From Paludibaculum fermentans_A (GTDB taxonomy: Bacteria; Acidobacteriota; Terriglobia; Bryobacterales; Bryobacteraceae), in contig NZ_JBPJAQ010000001.1 in the NCBI RefSeq assembly GCF_051172195.1, forward strand, positions 2,666,001 to 2,730,000: a stretch of DNA of 64,000 nt, in the 5' to 3' direction. Positions 15,361 through 23,785 of this stretch are shown here, piece after piece. Position 1 is the stretch's first letter. Each line of letters starts with the position of its first letter. The notes beneath the pieces were generated by a model, which made no database searches, was not told the DNA's origin, and saw only the letters and a list, made by a program, of their open reading frames with translations. Both the position numbers and the translations under genes were made by a program.

Positions 15361-16638
15361 TTATCCCACGAGCAGGGCGCGGACCTCTCCTACCAGGTAA
15401 AGCGAGCCGGTGAGCAGCAGGACATCCTCGGGGGCGGCGGCGTCGAGCAGGGAGAGGGCATCCCTTGGTGAAGGCGCGACACGGGCCCGCGATTCGCCCG
15501 AAATCTCGCGGATTTCTTGGGCCTGGAAGGCGCGCGCCTGGTTCGGGGTGGTGAAGATCAGCTCGGTGGCGAGCGGGAACAGCATGGGTCCGATGACATG
15601 CAAGTCCTTGTCGCGCATAGCCCCGAAGACCATCCAGATGCGTTTGCCGTGATGGAAGTGGCGCAGGTAGCCGGCCAGCGCGCGGGCTCCGGCGGGATTG
15701 TGGGCGCCATCGAGGAAGAGATCCGGGTGTTGACGGACGCGCTCCAGGCGGCCGGGCCAGACAGTTTCGGCCAGTCCACGGGCAATCTGAGCCGGAGTGT
15801 ACTCCAGTTGATCCAGGGCGGAGACGGCGGTGAGCGCGTTTTCCACCTGATGGGCGCCGATCAACGGGCACTCGACCTCCACCCCGCGGCCTGCGCGTGC
15901 GGCGTGAAAACGGCTGCCGTAGGCGTGCAGCGCCAGGTGGTCCACCCGCCATTCTGATGCGCGGAGCAGTGGAGCGCCCAGTTCGGCGGCGCGTTGCTCC
16001 AGCACCTGCATGGCCTCCGGGTGTTGCCGGGAGACAACCACCGGGCGGCTCGGTTTGATGATGCCCGCCTTCTCGAAGGCGATTTGCGGGATGGTGTCGC
16101 CGAGGAACTTCTCGTGATCGAAATCGACGGGCGTGATGACAGAGAGCAGCGGATCGACGACGTTCGTGGCGTCCAGGCGGCCGCCCATCCCCGTTTCGAG
16201 AATCGTGACTTCAGCGGCGGCATGGCGGAAGTGCAGGAACGCCATGGCCGTCACCGTCTCGAAGTAGGTGGGGTGCATGTCGATCGCGCCGTCACGCAGC
16301 AGGCGCTCGGCTGTTTCGTGCACTTCCTGGAAGGCGGCCGCGAACTCCTGCTGGGTGGCGGGCACGCCGTTCACTCGGATACGCTCCGTCGGCTCAACGA
16401 GATGCGGGGAAGTGTAGAGACCGGTGCGGACACCGGCGGCGCGCAGGACACGTTCCAGCATGGCGCAGGTGGAGCCCTTGCCATTGGTGCCCGCAACATG
16501 GATGAACCGACCGGAATGGTGCGGGCTGCCGAGGGCCTCCAGGATTGTGGTGATCCGCTCCAGGCCGAGTTTGATGGTCTTGTACTCGTTGCCCAGGGCG
16601 TAGAGGAATCGAACGGAATCCGGATACGGCGTGCTCAG
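15361..16638 (-). CDS. folC: folylpolyglutamate/dihydrofolate synthase, probable CTG start
   Basis: Adds glutamate to folates (and to dihydropteroate in bifunctional forms). The P-loop HVAGTNGKGST, the omega-loop region TSPHLVEPTERIRVNG, the LETGMGGRLDATNVV metal-binding segment and FLDGAHNPAGARAL are all present. The first ATG (16461) would delete the P-loop, so it cannot be the start. In frame upstream the only sensible initiator is CTG at 16638, preceded by AGGAG with a 5-base gap. It gives 425 residues, the normal FolC length, and the typical N-terminus STPYPDSVRFLYALG. No ATG, GTG or TTG is available at a better position. Confidence 0.9.
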   Translation of the reverse strand: MSTPYPDSVRFLYALGNEYKTIKLGLERITTILEALGSPHHSGRFIHVAGTNGKGSTCAMLERVLRAAGVRTGLYTSPHLVEPTERIRVNGVPATQQEFAAAFQEVHETAERLLRDGAIDMHPTYFETVTAMAFLHFRHAAAEVTILETGMGGRLDATNVVDPLLSVITPVDFDHEKFLGDTIPQIAFEKAGIIKPSRPVVVSRQHPEAMQVLEQRAAELGAPLLRASEWRVDHLALHAYGSRFHAARAGRGVEVECPLIGAHQVENALTAVSALDQLEYTPAQIARGLAETVWPGRLERVRQHPDLFLDGAHNPAGARALAGYLRHFHHGKRIWMVFGAMRDKDLHVIGPMLFPLATELIFTTPNQARAFQAQEIREISGESRARVAPSPRDALSLLDAAAPEDVLLLTGSLYLVGEVRALLVG

Positions 16639-16684
16639 GAGGGCTCCTAAACCTCTATGGTAGCGGAGCCCCCGGGAACGCTGC

Positions 16685-17191
16685 TCAGAACGGTTCGTCG
16701 GCGGTGGGTCCGTAGATGGCGGGCACTTTGGCTTCGTTCAGCCGCAGGTAAACGGTCAACTGACCGCGGTGGTGGGCCATGTGCTGGAAGACGGCGTCGC
16801 GGATCATCTGGTGGCGCGGCAGGTCGCTGACCACGTTTCCGGCAATGCGGAACTGCCAGTTGGTCAGGAGATGATCCTCGTTGGTGCCTGCCAGGGCCGA
16901 CTTCGCCTGGGCGACCGAATCGTCCAGCGCCGAGAGGAGCTCGGCCCGGGTGTGCCGCTCCGGCGTCTTGTACTCCGGACCCCCTGGAGGGCGCAGATCC
17001 AGGAAGTCCTGATTCAGCATGAGCGCGATCCACATGGGCATGGTCGCGACGAGAGTAGCGAGTTGTGCCAGCGGCATGGATTTCCCGTGAGGTTTCCAGT
17101 CGGAGCGGCCTTCGGGGACACGCTCCAGCACGCGCCGCGTGGCGCTGGCTTCGCGCTCGAGTTCTTCCAGAAACAGTCCAGTGAGTTGCAT
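16685..17191 (-). CDS. DinB-family protein
   Basis: A 168-residue four-helix-bundle protein of the DinB/YfiT-like superfamily. Metal-binding positions are suggested by the C-terminal HMAHHRGQLTVYLRLN helix, which is the family's most conserved segment. Related proteins are thiol-dependent (for example bacillithiol) transferases or have unknown function. The ATG at 17191 was chosen over 17227 because AAGGAGG precedes it with a 5-base gap. It is divergent from a WYL-type regulator 80 bases away and is probably controlled by it. Confidence 0.85.
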   Translation of the reverse strand: MQLTGLFLEELEREASATRRVLERVPEGRSDWKPHGKSMPLAQLATLVATMPMWIALMLNQDFLDLRPPGGPEYKTPERHTRAELLSALDDSVAQAKSALAGTNEDHLLTNWQFRIAGNVVSDLPRHQMIRDAVFQHMAHHRGQLTVYLRLNEAKVPAIYGPTADEPF

Positions 17192-17229
17192 CGGGCCTCC
17201 TTGTTTCAACAGGGTCAGGATATTCACTA

Positions 17230-17252
17230 TTGCGGACAGATTCAGTCCGCAA
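17230..17252. promoter_or_regulatory. perfect inverted repeat, candidate operator of the WYL regulator
   Basis: TTGCGGAC (17230-17237) and GTCCGCAA (17245-17252) are exact inverted copies separated by 7 bases. The site lies in the 80-bp intergenic region between the divergent DinB gene and the regulator, where it could control both. Confidence 0.6.
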
Positions 17253-17271
17253 AGAGTGGCACACTGAGTGC

Positions 17272-18225
17272 ATGTTACAGACCTCGGCGCGGTTGCTCCG
17301 GCTTCTCTCTTTGTTCCAGGTGCGCCGCAACTGGACGGGCGCCGACCTCTGCCAGAGGCTGGAGGTGACGGACCGCACCTTGCGGAGGGATGTTGAGAGG
17401 CTGCGGTCGCTGGGCTATCCAGTGCACTCCGCGTCAGGGGCGGCGGGCGGATATCAATTGGGATCCGGCGCGTCGCTGCCGCCGCTGCTGCTGGACGATG
17501 ACGAGGCCGTGGCGGTTGCGGTGGGTTTGCGGACCGCTGCCAGCGGTTCGGTGGCCGGTATTGCCGAGTCGTCCGTACGAGCGCTGGCGAAGCTGGAGCA
17601 AGTCCTGCCCAGCCGGTTACGGCGACGCGTGGCCGCGCTCACGTCGTTTATTGAGCCGTTGTCGAAGACCGGGCCGCAGGTGGACGCGGGCCTGCTCGCC
17701 GCCCTCGCCGCGAATTGCCGCGACCAGGAGGGTGTGGGTTTCGAGTATCGCGATCACCTGGGCACGGCGACCACCCGCAGCGTGGAGCCGCACTGCCTGG
17801 TGCCGACAGGGTTTCGCTGGTATCTGGTGGCCTGGGATCTGGCGCGGGCAGACTGGCGGACGTTTCGGGTGGACCGCATCGGCTCGAAACTCAGTCGTGG
17901 AGCGCGGTTTGCGGGCAGGCGTCCTCCGGAGGGCGGGTACTCGGCCTATGTGGCACGGTCGGTGTCTCTGGCTCCGTTCACGCACCGGGCACGAGTGCTG
18001 CTGCATGCGCCTTTGGAGAGTATGAAGGACCTGGTTCCGCCCACGGTGGGGCTGCTCGAACCGGCGGGCGAGCAGTTCTGCGTGCTGGCGACCGGTGCCC
18101 ATTCCCTGGGGGCACTGGCCATTCACCTGTCGATGCTGGGTGTGGATTTCGAGATCCTGGAGCCGGATGCCTTGAAGGAACAGGTACGGACCCTGGCCGC
18201 CCGGCTGCAACGGGCAAGTCAATAG
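17272..18225 (+). CDS. YafY-type transcriptional regulator (HTH + WYL domain)
   Basis: A 317-residue DNA-binding regulator. Residues 5-60 form a DeoR-like winged helix (ADLCQRLEVTDRTLRRDVERLRSLGYPV, then a GGYQLG wing). The middle and C-terminus (about 140-310) match a WYL ligand-sensing domain, with GFRWYLVAWDLARADWRTFRVDRI. The ATG at 17272 begins the conserved HTH. Regulators of this type commonly sit next to, and control, small DinB- or glyoxalase-like genes; the divergent DinB gene and the inverted repeat between them fit that. The ligand is unknown. Confidence 0.88.
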   Translation: MLQTSARLLRLLSLFQVRRNWTGADLCQRLEVTDRTLRRDVERLRSLGYPVHSASGAAGGYQLGSGASLPPLLLDDDEAVAVAVGLRTAASGSVAGIAESSVRALAKLEQVLPSRLRRRVAALTSFIEPLSKTGPQVDAGLLAALAANCRDQEGVGFEYRDHLGTATTRSVEPHCLVPTGFRWYLVAWDLARADWRTFRVDRIGSKLSRGARFAGRRPPEGGYSAYVARSVSLAPFTHRARVLLHAPLESMKDLVPPTVGLLEPAGEQFCVLATGAHSLGALAIHLSMLGVDFEILEPDALKEQVRTLAARLQRASQ

Positions 18226-18255
18226 ATGGGGGGCCGGCGGAGGAGCACCGGCCCC

Positions 18256-18290
18256 GGCCGTTCCAGCGGTCGTCCAACGCTGGAACGGCC
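18256..18290 (+). terminator. strong hairpin downstream of the WYL regulator
   Basis: Perfect 13-bp arms, GGCCGTTCCAGCG (18256-18268) and its complement (18278-18290), enclose a 9-base loop 30 bases after the regulator's stop. No U-tract follows, so it may be a factor-assisted terminator or a transcript-stabilising stem. Confidence 0.5.
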
Positions 18291-18371
18291 AGCTCGTGGA
18301 AGATCGTAGATCTTGCCCGGGAAAGGAGTATTACCCTCCTCGGCCGGCTCCGGGATTGCGATCGCACGGAT

Positions 18372-18390
18372 GAAGGTGGTCACCACCTTC
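18372..18390. promoter_or_regulatory. 19-base palindrome upstream of the sigma/T2SS operon
   Basis: GAAGGTGGT (18372-18380) and ACCACCTTC (18382-18390) flank a single central C. It is about 330 bases before the sigma gene and could be a dimer-binding site. Its near-zero loop makes an RNA hairpin role unlikely. Confidence 0.4.
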
Positions 18391-18721
18391 AGAGGAACCC
18401 GGTGCGGCCGCTGCTCCCGAATCGAGCCAGCCGAGCATGTCTTGAGTTTGCCGCGATGAGTGCTTGAAGCGTATCCCGTCGATAGCGTATTTACGGTCCC
18501 GCCCAGATTGGATCGGCTAGCGGAGGCAGGAGTTTAGTGAGAGGGGAAATCTCTACAGATGTGGCTTATTTTCAGTGATTTGAACGAAGCGATGCGCGCT
18601 CGGCAGGCGGAAGGGGAGCGGCGGACGTCGACTATCCACGGGTCTCTCCGTCTTTTTCGCCCCATGAATCGTCTTTGCTTCAGAGGAAAGGTTCAGGAAC
18701 AATGACCAGGGAGACCTGGAG

Positions 18722-19279
18722 TTGATATTCCGAGAAGTGGAAGACCGCGATCTGGTGCTGCGTGCCCGCAAGGGTAAGGTAGATGCCTATAACGCGCTCG
18801 TTTCCCGTTGGGAGACGAAGATGTACAACTACCTGTTGCGGCTCACCTCCCACTCGGAGGATGCACAGGACCTTTGCCAGGACGTGTTTCTCAAGGCGTA
18901 TCAGCATCTTGCGAAGCTGGACGACCCGGCCCGGTTCGGCCCCTGGCTGTATCGCATCGCGCACAACGAGGCGATGAGCCACCTGCGGCGGCAGCGGCCG
19001 GAAGACGAACTGGTCGATCAGGCGGTGGGTTCGATGCCGGGGCGCAGGATGGCTCCGGTGGAGGTGACGCTGGCGGTGGAGTCGGCTTTGGCGCGATTGT
19101 CCAGTGAGCAGCGGGAAGCGGTGATTCTCAAGATCTACGAAGGGTTCAAGTTTGATGAGATCGCCGAGATCCTCGATTGTCCGGCGTCGACCATCAAGTC
19201 CCGGGTATATACGGGTTTGGATTTGCTGAAGGAGATTCTGGCTCCGGTGGTTCGCGGTCCGGTGCCAGGTGCGGAGTGA
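18722..19279 (+). CDS. ECF-type RNA polymerase sigma factor
   Basis: A 185-residue extracytoplasmic-function sigma factor. Region 2 (about 20-90) includes HSEDAQDLCQDVFLKAYQHL and FGPWLYRIAHNEAMSHLRR. Region 4 (about 120-175) includes LARLSSEQREAVILKIYEGFKFDEIAEILDCPASTIKSR written here in parts: LSSEQREAVILKIYEG, then FDEIAEILDCPASTIKSRV. The start is TTG at 18722 with GGGAG eight bases upstream; an overlapping ATG at 18702 runs into a stop. It is followed 25 bases later by its likely anti-sigma factor, then by the T2SS operon, which it probably regulates along with itself. Confidence 0.92.
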   Translation: MIFREVEDRDLVLRARKGKVDAYNALVSRWETKMYNYLLRLTSHSEDAQDLCQDVFLKAYQHLAKLDDPARFGPWLYRIAHNEAMSHLRRQRPEDELVDQAVGSMPGRRMAPVEVTLAVESALARLSSEQREAVILKIYEGFKFDEIAEILDCPASTIKSRVYTGLDLLKEILAPVVRGPVPGAE

Positions 19280-19304
19280 CGGTGAGACTGATGAGGAGCA
19301 AGCA

Positions 19305-19901
19305 ATGACTTGTCCCGGTTTTGATTGGAAGAGTTATATTCTCGACGAAATTACGGCTCCCGAGCGCCGGCAGATGGAGCAGCACCTTGCGGGTTGCGCC
19401 CACTGCCGGGAAGAGGTGGAAGGGCTGCGGTTGACGGTCACCGCGCTGCGCCGCCTGCCGGTTCAGGAGATTCCGAAGCGGATTTCGTTTGTCTCGGACC
19501 CGGTTTTCGAACCCAGCGCGTGGCAGCGGTTCTGGAACTCCGCGCCCCGGTTGGGATTCGCTTCGGCGGCACTGCTGGCCGGGGCGATTGTGCTGCACGG
19601 CTACATGGCCCGCCCGGTGCCGGCCGCCCCTACCTCGGTGGCGTCGGTCCAGATGGAGCAGCAGGTGCAGGCGCGGGTGAACGCGGAAGTGGCGCGGGTG
19701 TTGCCTGCCGCGGTCGACCAGCGAATCCAGGCTCAGCTGAAGCCGGCCATGGCGGAGTTTTCGGCCCAACTGCAAGAGGTACGCATGCAGTCGGAGAAGG
19801 GCCGGATGGCGGACATGCGGCTGGCTTCCGACGCGTGGGCGCTGCTGGAAAAGCGCTATAACACGCTGTTCGTGCAGGCGAGCCGTCAAGGAGGAGACTG
19901 A
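19305..19901 (+). CDS. zinc-finger anti-sigma factor, single-pass membrane protein
   Basis: A 198-residue partner of the upstream ECF sigma factor. The cytoplasmic ZAS-type zinc motif is His27-x3-Cys31-x2-Cys34 (HLAGCAHC). A single transmembrane helix spans about 83-102 (LGFASAALLAGAIVLHGYM). The extracytoplasmic part (about 105-198) is predicted mostly helical, rich in Gln/Ala/Val, with a coiled-coil look. The ATG at 19305 was chosen for its zinc-domain N-terminus and the GAGGAG upstream. Its stop overlaps the next start (TGATG), implying that the third gene is translated with it. Confidence 0.85.
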   Translation: MTCPGFDWKSYILDEITAPERRQMEQHLAGCAHCREEVEGLRLTVTALRRLPVQEIPKRISFVSDPVFEPSAWQRFWNSAPRLGFASAALLAGAIVLHGYMARPVPAAPTSVASVQMEQQVQARVNAEVARVLPAAVDQRIQAQLKPAMAEFSAQLQEVRMQSEKGRMADMRLASDAWALLEKRYNTLFVQASRQGGD

Positions 19902-20440
19902 TGCGCGCCCCGATTCTGATGTTTGCGCTCGCGCTGGCGCCCCTATCCGCCCAACTCTCGGCGCCTTCACGGGCTGAGATCGAAGCGATGGAGCGGAATT
20001 TCGACCAGAAGCTGCAGCGATTCAGCATGGACGCGCCAGTGGAGGTTCTCGGCCTCACGCGCGGTCTGTATCTGCAGGGTTATGGCGCCGCCTTTACGGC
20101 GGAAGTGAACCTGGTGCAGACGCCGGGGGTGTCGCCGTTCCGGCCGACTCTCAGTAAGGATGACATCGCCCGGGTACGTGCCGCCAAGATGCGCCGCTTG
20201 CCGGAGATCAAGAACCTGATGCGGGACATGCTCGTGAACTCGGCCGGATCGATGGATCGCGTTCCGATGAACGAGCGGCTGGTGCTGGGCTTGTTCCTCT
20301 TTTACAACTCGTGGGAAGACGCGGCCGGAATGCCGCACCGCATCACGATGCAGGCGCCGCGCCGGGGCCTGTTGGATGTAGCGACCAACCGCCAGCCGCG
20401 CGCCGCACTCGAGAGTCTGATTCAGGTACGGGAAGAGTAG
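19901..20440 (+). CDS. exported protein of unknown function, third gene of the sigma/anti-sigma unit
   Basis: A 179-residue protein with signal peptide 1-18 (ILMFALALAPLSAQ). The mature part starts with a helical segment (RAEIEAMERNFDQKLQRF), followed by a beta-like stretch (VEVLGLTRGLYLQGYGAAFTAEVNLV) and a charged helix. It has no cysteines and no catalytic motif that I recognise. It overlaps the anti-sigma stop by one base and ends 2 bases before gspE. Its placement suggests a periplasmic partner of the anti-sigma factor or a T2SS accessory; this is inference from context only. Confidence 0.75.
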   Translation: MRAPILMFALALAPLSAQLSAPSRAEIEAMERNFDQKLQRFSMDAPVEVLGLTRGLYLQGYGAAFTAEVNLVQTPGVSPFRPTLSKDDIARVRAAKMRRLPEIKNLMRDMLVNSAGSMDRVPMNERLVLGLFLFYNSWEDAAGMPHRITMQAPRRGLLDVATNRQPRAALESLIQVREE

Positions 20441-20442
20441 TC

Positions 20443-22080
20443 ATGCGGTTGGGCGAAATACTGGTACAGCGCGGGCAACTGGCGCAGGATGAGTTGGACC
20501 GCGCGCTGGAGATGCAGAAGGAGCGCGGCGACAAACTGGGCCGCATCCTGGTGGATCTCGGCTATGTCGCCCAGCGCGATATCCTTTCCGCTCTGTCCGA
20601 GCAGTTGAATGTCGCCATCGCGAAGCTGGATAGTCCGCCGCTGGTGTCGCCGGAGACTGAGCGGCTGTCGGCGCGTTTCCTGCGCCAGGCCAAAGCTTTG
20701 CCATTGCGCATGGATGGTGGAGCGCTGATCCTGGCCGTGGCCGATCCGCTGGATTTCGAAACGCTGGCCGCCGCCAAGTCGGCCACCGGATTGCGGATCC
20801 GGCCCGAACTCGCCATCGAGTCGGAGATTGTTGACGCAATCGACAAGTACTACGGCGAGGAAGAGAAACAGGACGCTATATTCGCCCAGGACGGCGAGGA
20901 GAACGCCGCGGACCTGGAGCATCTGCGCGACATGGCCAGCGAGGCTCCGGTGATCCGGCTGGTGAATGCCATGATCGCCCAGGCGGTGGAGAAGCGCGGC
21001 AGTGACATTCACATCGAGCCCTTTGAAAAGGAGTTCCGTGTCCGTTTCCGCATAGATGGCGTGTTGCACGACCAGGAAGCCCCGCCCAGGGAGCTGAAGG
21101 CGGCCGTCATTTCGCGCCTGAAGCTGATGGCCAAGCTGAACATTGCCGAGCGGCGCCTGCCGCAGGACGGCCGCATCAAGATCAAGACCATCGGCCGCGA
21201 GGTTGATTTGCGCGTGTCGACGCTGCCCACGCTGTATGGCGAAAGCGTGGTCATGCGCCTGCTGGACCGTAGCGCCGGCGACTTCTACGATCTGCTCAAC
21301 CTTGGGTTCGACGACCACATGCTGCGCCGCATGGAGCACTTCACCGCAATGCCGCATGGCATCTTCCTGGTCACCGGCCCCACCGGCAGCGGCAAGTCCA
21401 CAACGCTGTATTCGGCGTTGAAGCGCATCAACCAGTCGGACAAGAAGATCATCACCATCGAAGACCCGGTGGAATATCAGATGGACGGCATCAACCAGAT
21501 CCACGTGAATACGCAGATCGGGCTGAGCTTTGCGATGGGGTTGCGGCACATTGTCCGCCAGGATCCCGACGTCATCATGGTGGGTGAAATTCGCGACCGG
21601 GAGACCGCCGATGTCGCGATCCGCTCCGCTTTGACGGGCCACTTCGTTTATTCGTCGCTGCACACGAACGACGCGCCCAGCGCCGTGACGCGCCTCACTG
21701 ACATGGGTGTGGAGAACTACCTGATCTGCTCGTCGCTGGTGGCCGTGTTGGCGCAACGGTTGGTGCGCGTGATCTGCACGGGTTGCCGCCAGGAGGCGGG
21801 TGAACGGCTGACGCCCATGGGCGATACGATTCCCACGTTTCGGGGCACGGGCTGCGAGCGTTGCTTCGGCTCGGGCTATAAGGGCCGCATGGGCATCTTC
21901 GAACTGATGGAGATGAACGACGAGCTGCGCAAGCTGGTGATGCGCAATGCGGATGCGGCTGAAATCACACAGGCAGCCCGGAGCAACGGCATGCGCAACC
22001 TGCGCGAGGACGGCTGGCTGAAGGTGGCGAACGGCGTCACGACGGCTGATGAGGTGCTGCGTGTCACCCAGGAGTTCTAG
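20443..22080 (+). CDS. gspE: type II secretion system ATPase GspE
   Basis: Cytoplasmic ATPase driving pseudopilus assembly. It has 545 residues. The N-terminal MshEN domain (about 1-150: MRLGEILVQRGQLAQDELDRAL) links to the GspL-type partner. The ATPase core has Walker A GPTGSGKS at 312-319, the Asp box ITIEDPVEYQ, VGEIRDRET, and a His box GHFVYSSLHTNDA. A zinc site is formed by CTGC and CERC in the C-terminal third. The ATG at 20443 follows the upstream stop by 2 bases. It begins the gsp gene run and is 4 bases from gspF. Confidence 0.96.
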   Translation: MRLGEILVQRGQLAQDELDRALEMQKERGDKLGRILVDLGYVAQRDILSALSEQLNVAIAKLDSPPLVSPETERLSARFLRQAKALPLRMDGGALILAVADPLDFETLAAAKSATGLRIRPELAIESEIVDAIDKYYGEEEKQDAIFAQDGEENAADLEHLRDMASEAPVIRLVNAMIAQAVEKRGSDIHIEPFEKEFRVRFRIDGVLHDQEAPPRELKAAVISRLKLMAKLNIAERRLPQDGRIKIKTIGREVDLRVSTLPTLYGESVVMRLLDRSAGDFYDLLNLGFDDHMLRRMEHFTAMPHGIFLVTGPTGSGKSTTLYSALKRINQSDKKIITIEDPVEYQMDGINQIHVNTQIGLSFAMGLRHIVRQDPDVIMVGEIRDRETADVAIRSALTGHFVYSSLHTNDAPSAVTRLTDMGVENYLICSSLVAVLAQRLVRVICTGCRQEAGERLTPMGDTIPTFRGTGCERCFGSGYKGRMGIFELMEMNDELRKLVMRNADAAEITQAARSNGMRNLREDGWLKVANGVTTADEVLRVTQEF

Positions 22081-22083
22081 CGC

Positions 22084-23298
22084 GTGGCGATGACCACCTA
22101 TCATTTCCGGGCCGTCAGCAGCGACGGGAAAGCGCGCACAGGCACGCTTCCGGCCGAGGATGAGAAGCGTGTGGCGCAGGAGTTGCGGCGCCAGGGCCTG
22201 ATCCCTTTGTATGTGGGACCCGCTCCGCAGGGCCGCGGCGAGATCAAGCTGCCCCAGTTTCACTTTGGGCGTAAGCGCGATGTGCTGTTCTTCACTTCGG
22301 AACTTTCGACTCTGTTGAGCGCCGGCGTGCCCCTGGACCGCGCGATCTTCATCACCAGTGAACTGAGCGAACGCGCCGAGTTCCGGGCGGTGATCAACGA
22401 CATCCTGCGCCTGGTAAAGGGCGGCAAGTCGCTGGCCGACGCGCTCGCCGCCAAACCCGACTACTTTCCGGCGATCTATACAAATATGGTGCGCGCCGGA
22501 GAGGCTTCCGGCTCGCTGGCCGCGATCTTCGAGCGCCTGGCCGATTACGAGAAGAACCGCGACGAGTTGCGCGGCTACATCATCAGCTCCATGGTCTATC
22601 CGGCGCTGCTCACGGTGGTGGGCTTTGCGTCGATCACGACGCTGCTGTACTACGTGGTGCCGAAGTTCGCTGGCGCATTTGCCACATCGACTGCGCACAT
22701 CCCGGCCATGACGCAGGCGATGCTCGATCTCAGCGATTTCGTCCGGACCTTCGGGCCGTGGATCCTGCTGACCGCGGTGATTTCTTTCGCCGCATTCCGT
22801 TACTACATCAGTACGTCCGACGGCCGCTACTGGTGGGATTCGTTCCGGCTGAAGCTGCCGGTGCTGGGCGACGCGATGCGCAAGGAACAGACGGCGCAGT
22901 TCACGCGGGCCATGGGCACGCTGATCGCGAATGGCGTGCCGCTGGTGCAGAGTCTCACGATCTCGCGCGGCATCATGACGAATCGCCGCATGTCCGATGC
23001 GCTGGAGTTGATCGCCCAGGGCATCAAGCGCGGCGAAGGAATTTCGCAACCGCTGATCGCGTCGGGCCAGTTTCCGCCGCTGACCGCGCATCTGATTTCC
23101 ATTGGGGAAGAGACAGGCCGGCTGGATGCGATGTTCCTGCGCGCCGCAGACATTTTCGACGCCGACACCCGCGTGGCGATCAAACGCTTCACTTCTCTCT
23201 TCGAGCCGCTCATCATCCTCATCATGGGTGTGGCGGTGGGCTCTCTGATCCTCAGCATGCTGCTGGCGATCACCGGCATCAACGAAATGGCGATGTAA
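22084..23298 (+). CDS. gspF: type II secretion system platform protein GspF
   Basis: Polytopic inner-membrane platform protein of the T2SS. It has 404 residues if GTG at 22084 is used, which AGGAG precedes by 9 bases; the ATG at 22090 is the alternative. Two T2SSF domains are present, the first with AGVPLDRAIFITSELSE and RAGEASGSLAAIFERLADYE, the second with ANGVPLVQSLTISRG and IGEETGRLDAMFLRAADIF. Transmembrane segments lie near 170-195, 220-240 and 375-400. It is homologous to the GspF-like protein at 1617-2828 but clearly a separate paralogue. Confidence 0.95.
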   Translation: MAMTTYHFRAVSSDGKARTGTLPAEDEKRVAQELRRQGLIPLYVGPAPQGRGEIKLPQFHFGRKRDVLFFTSELSTLLSAGVPLDRAIFITSELSERAEFRAVINDILRLVKGGKSLADALAAKPDYFPAIYTNMVRAGEASGSLAAIFERLADYEKNRDELRGYIISSMVYPALLTVVGFASITTLLYYVVPKFAGAFATSTAHIPAMTQAMLDLSDFVRTFGPWILLTAVISFAAFRYYISTSDGRYWWDSFRLKLPVLGDAMRKEQTAQFTRAMGTLIANGVPLVQSLTISRGIMTNRRMSDALELIAQGIKRGEGISQPLIASGQFPPLTAHLISIGEETGRLDAMFLRAADIFDADTRVAIKRFTSLFEPLIILIMGVAVGSLILSMLLAITGINEMAM

Positions 23299-23334
23299 TG
23301 GGGATAAGACCAGTTACACCTTGAGACCAATCCA

Positions 23335-23781
23335 ATGACCCGCAGAAACAAACTCCAAAACCGCGGCCGGCGCGGCATCACGCTCATCGAGATGCTGGTC
23401 GTGCTCACGATTATCGCGCTCTTCTCCGCCCTGGTCGTGCCCAGAATGCTGGGCCAGGGTGATAAGGCTCGTGTCACCGCCGCTCATGCACAGGTCAGCT
23501 CGTTCATGACCGCCCTGGGCGCCTACAAGCTCGATACCGGCATCTACCCCAGCACGGAGCAGGGCCTGCAGGCGTTGCGGGTCAAGCCGCAGAACGTCAA
23601 CCAGTGGCAGGGCCCTTATCTTCCCCAGGAGATTCCCCTGGATCCGTGGAAGAACGCCTACATTTATAAGTTTCCCGGCGAGCATGAGCCCAGCGAGCCC
23701 GAGATCATCAGCCTGGGCGCGGACGGCCAGCCTGGCGGCGATGGCATCGCGGCGGACATCGTGAGCTGGAAGGCCCAGTAG
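23335..23781 (+). CDS. gspG: major pseudopilin GspG
   Basis: Major subunit of the T2SS pseudopilus. It has 148 residues. The prepilin cleavage site RRGITLIEMLVV is near residues 13-24; it keeps the G/I junction and the Glu at +5 of the mature protein. The C-terminal domain has GspG signatures: GIYPSTEQGLQAL, WQGPYLPQEIPLDPWKNAY, and LGADGQPGGDG, the calcium-binding loop. It lies 36 bases after gspF. Confidence 0.96.
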   Translation: MTRRNKLQNRGRRGITLIEMLVVLTIIALFSALVVPRMLGQGDKARVTAAHAQVSSFMTALGAYKLDTGIYPSTEQGLQALRVKPQNVNQWQGPYLPQEIPLDPWKNAYIYKFPGEHEPSEPEIISLGADGQPGGDGIAADIVSWKAQ

Positions 23782-23785
23782 CATC

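Larger units (their letters stand above)
18226..18721. other. 496-bp intergenic region with structured DNA, no gene seen
   Basis: Between the WYL regulator and the ECF sigma gene no convincing reading frame was found. The region holds a 13-bp-arm hairpin right after the regulator and a 19-base palindrome, both listed separately. The promoter of the sigma/T2SS operon must lie in its last 300 bases, but no -35/-10 pair was convincing. Confidence 0.6.

Noticed and set aside
20422..23091. 889-residue minus-strand open frame
   Set aside because: Exactly opposite gspE and gspF, His/Arg/Gln-rich shadow; the plus-strand proteins have all family motifs.
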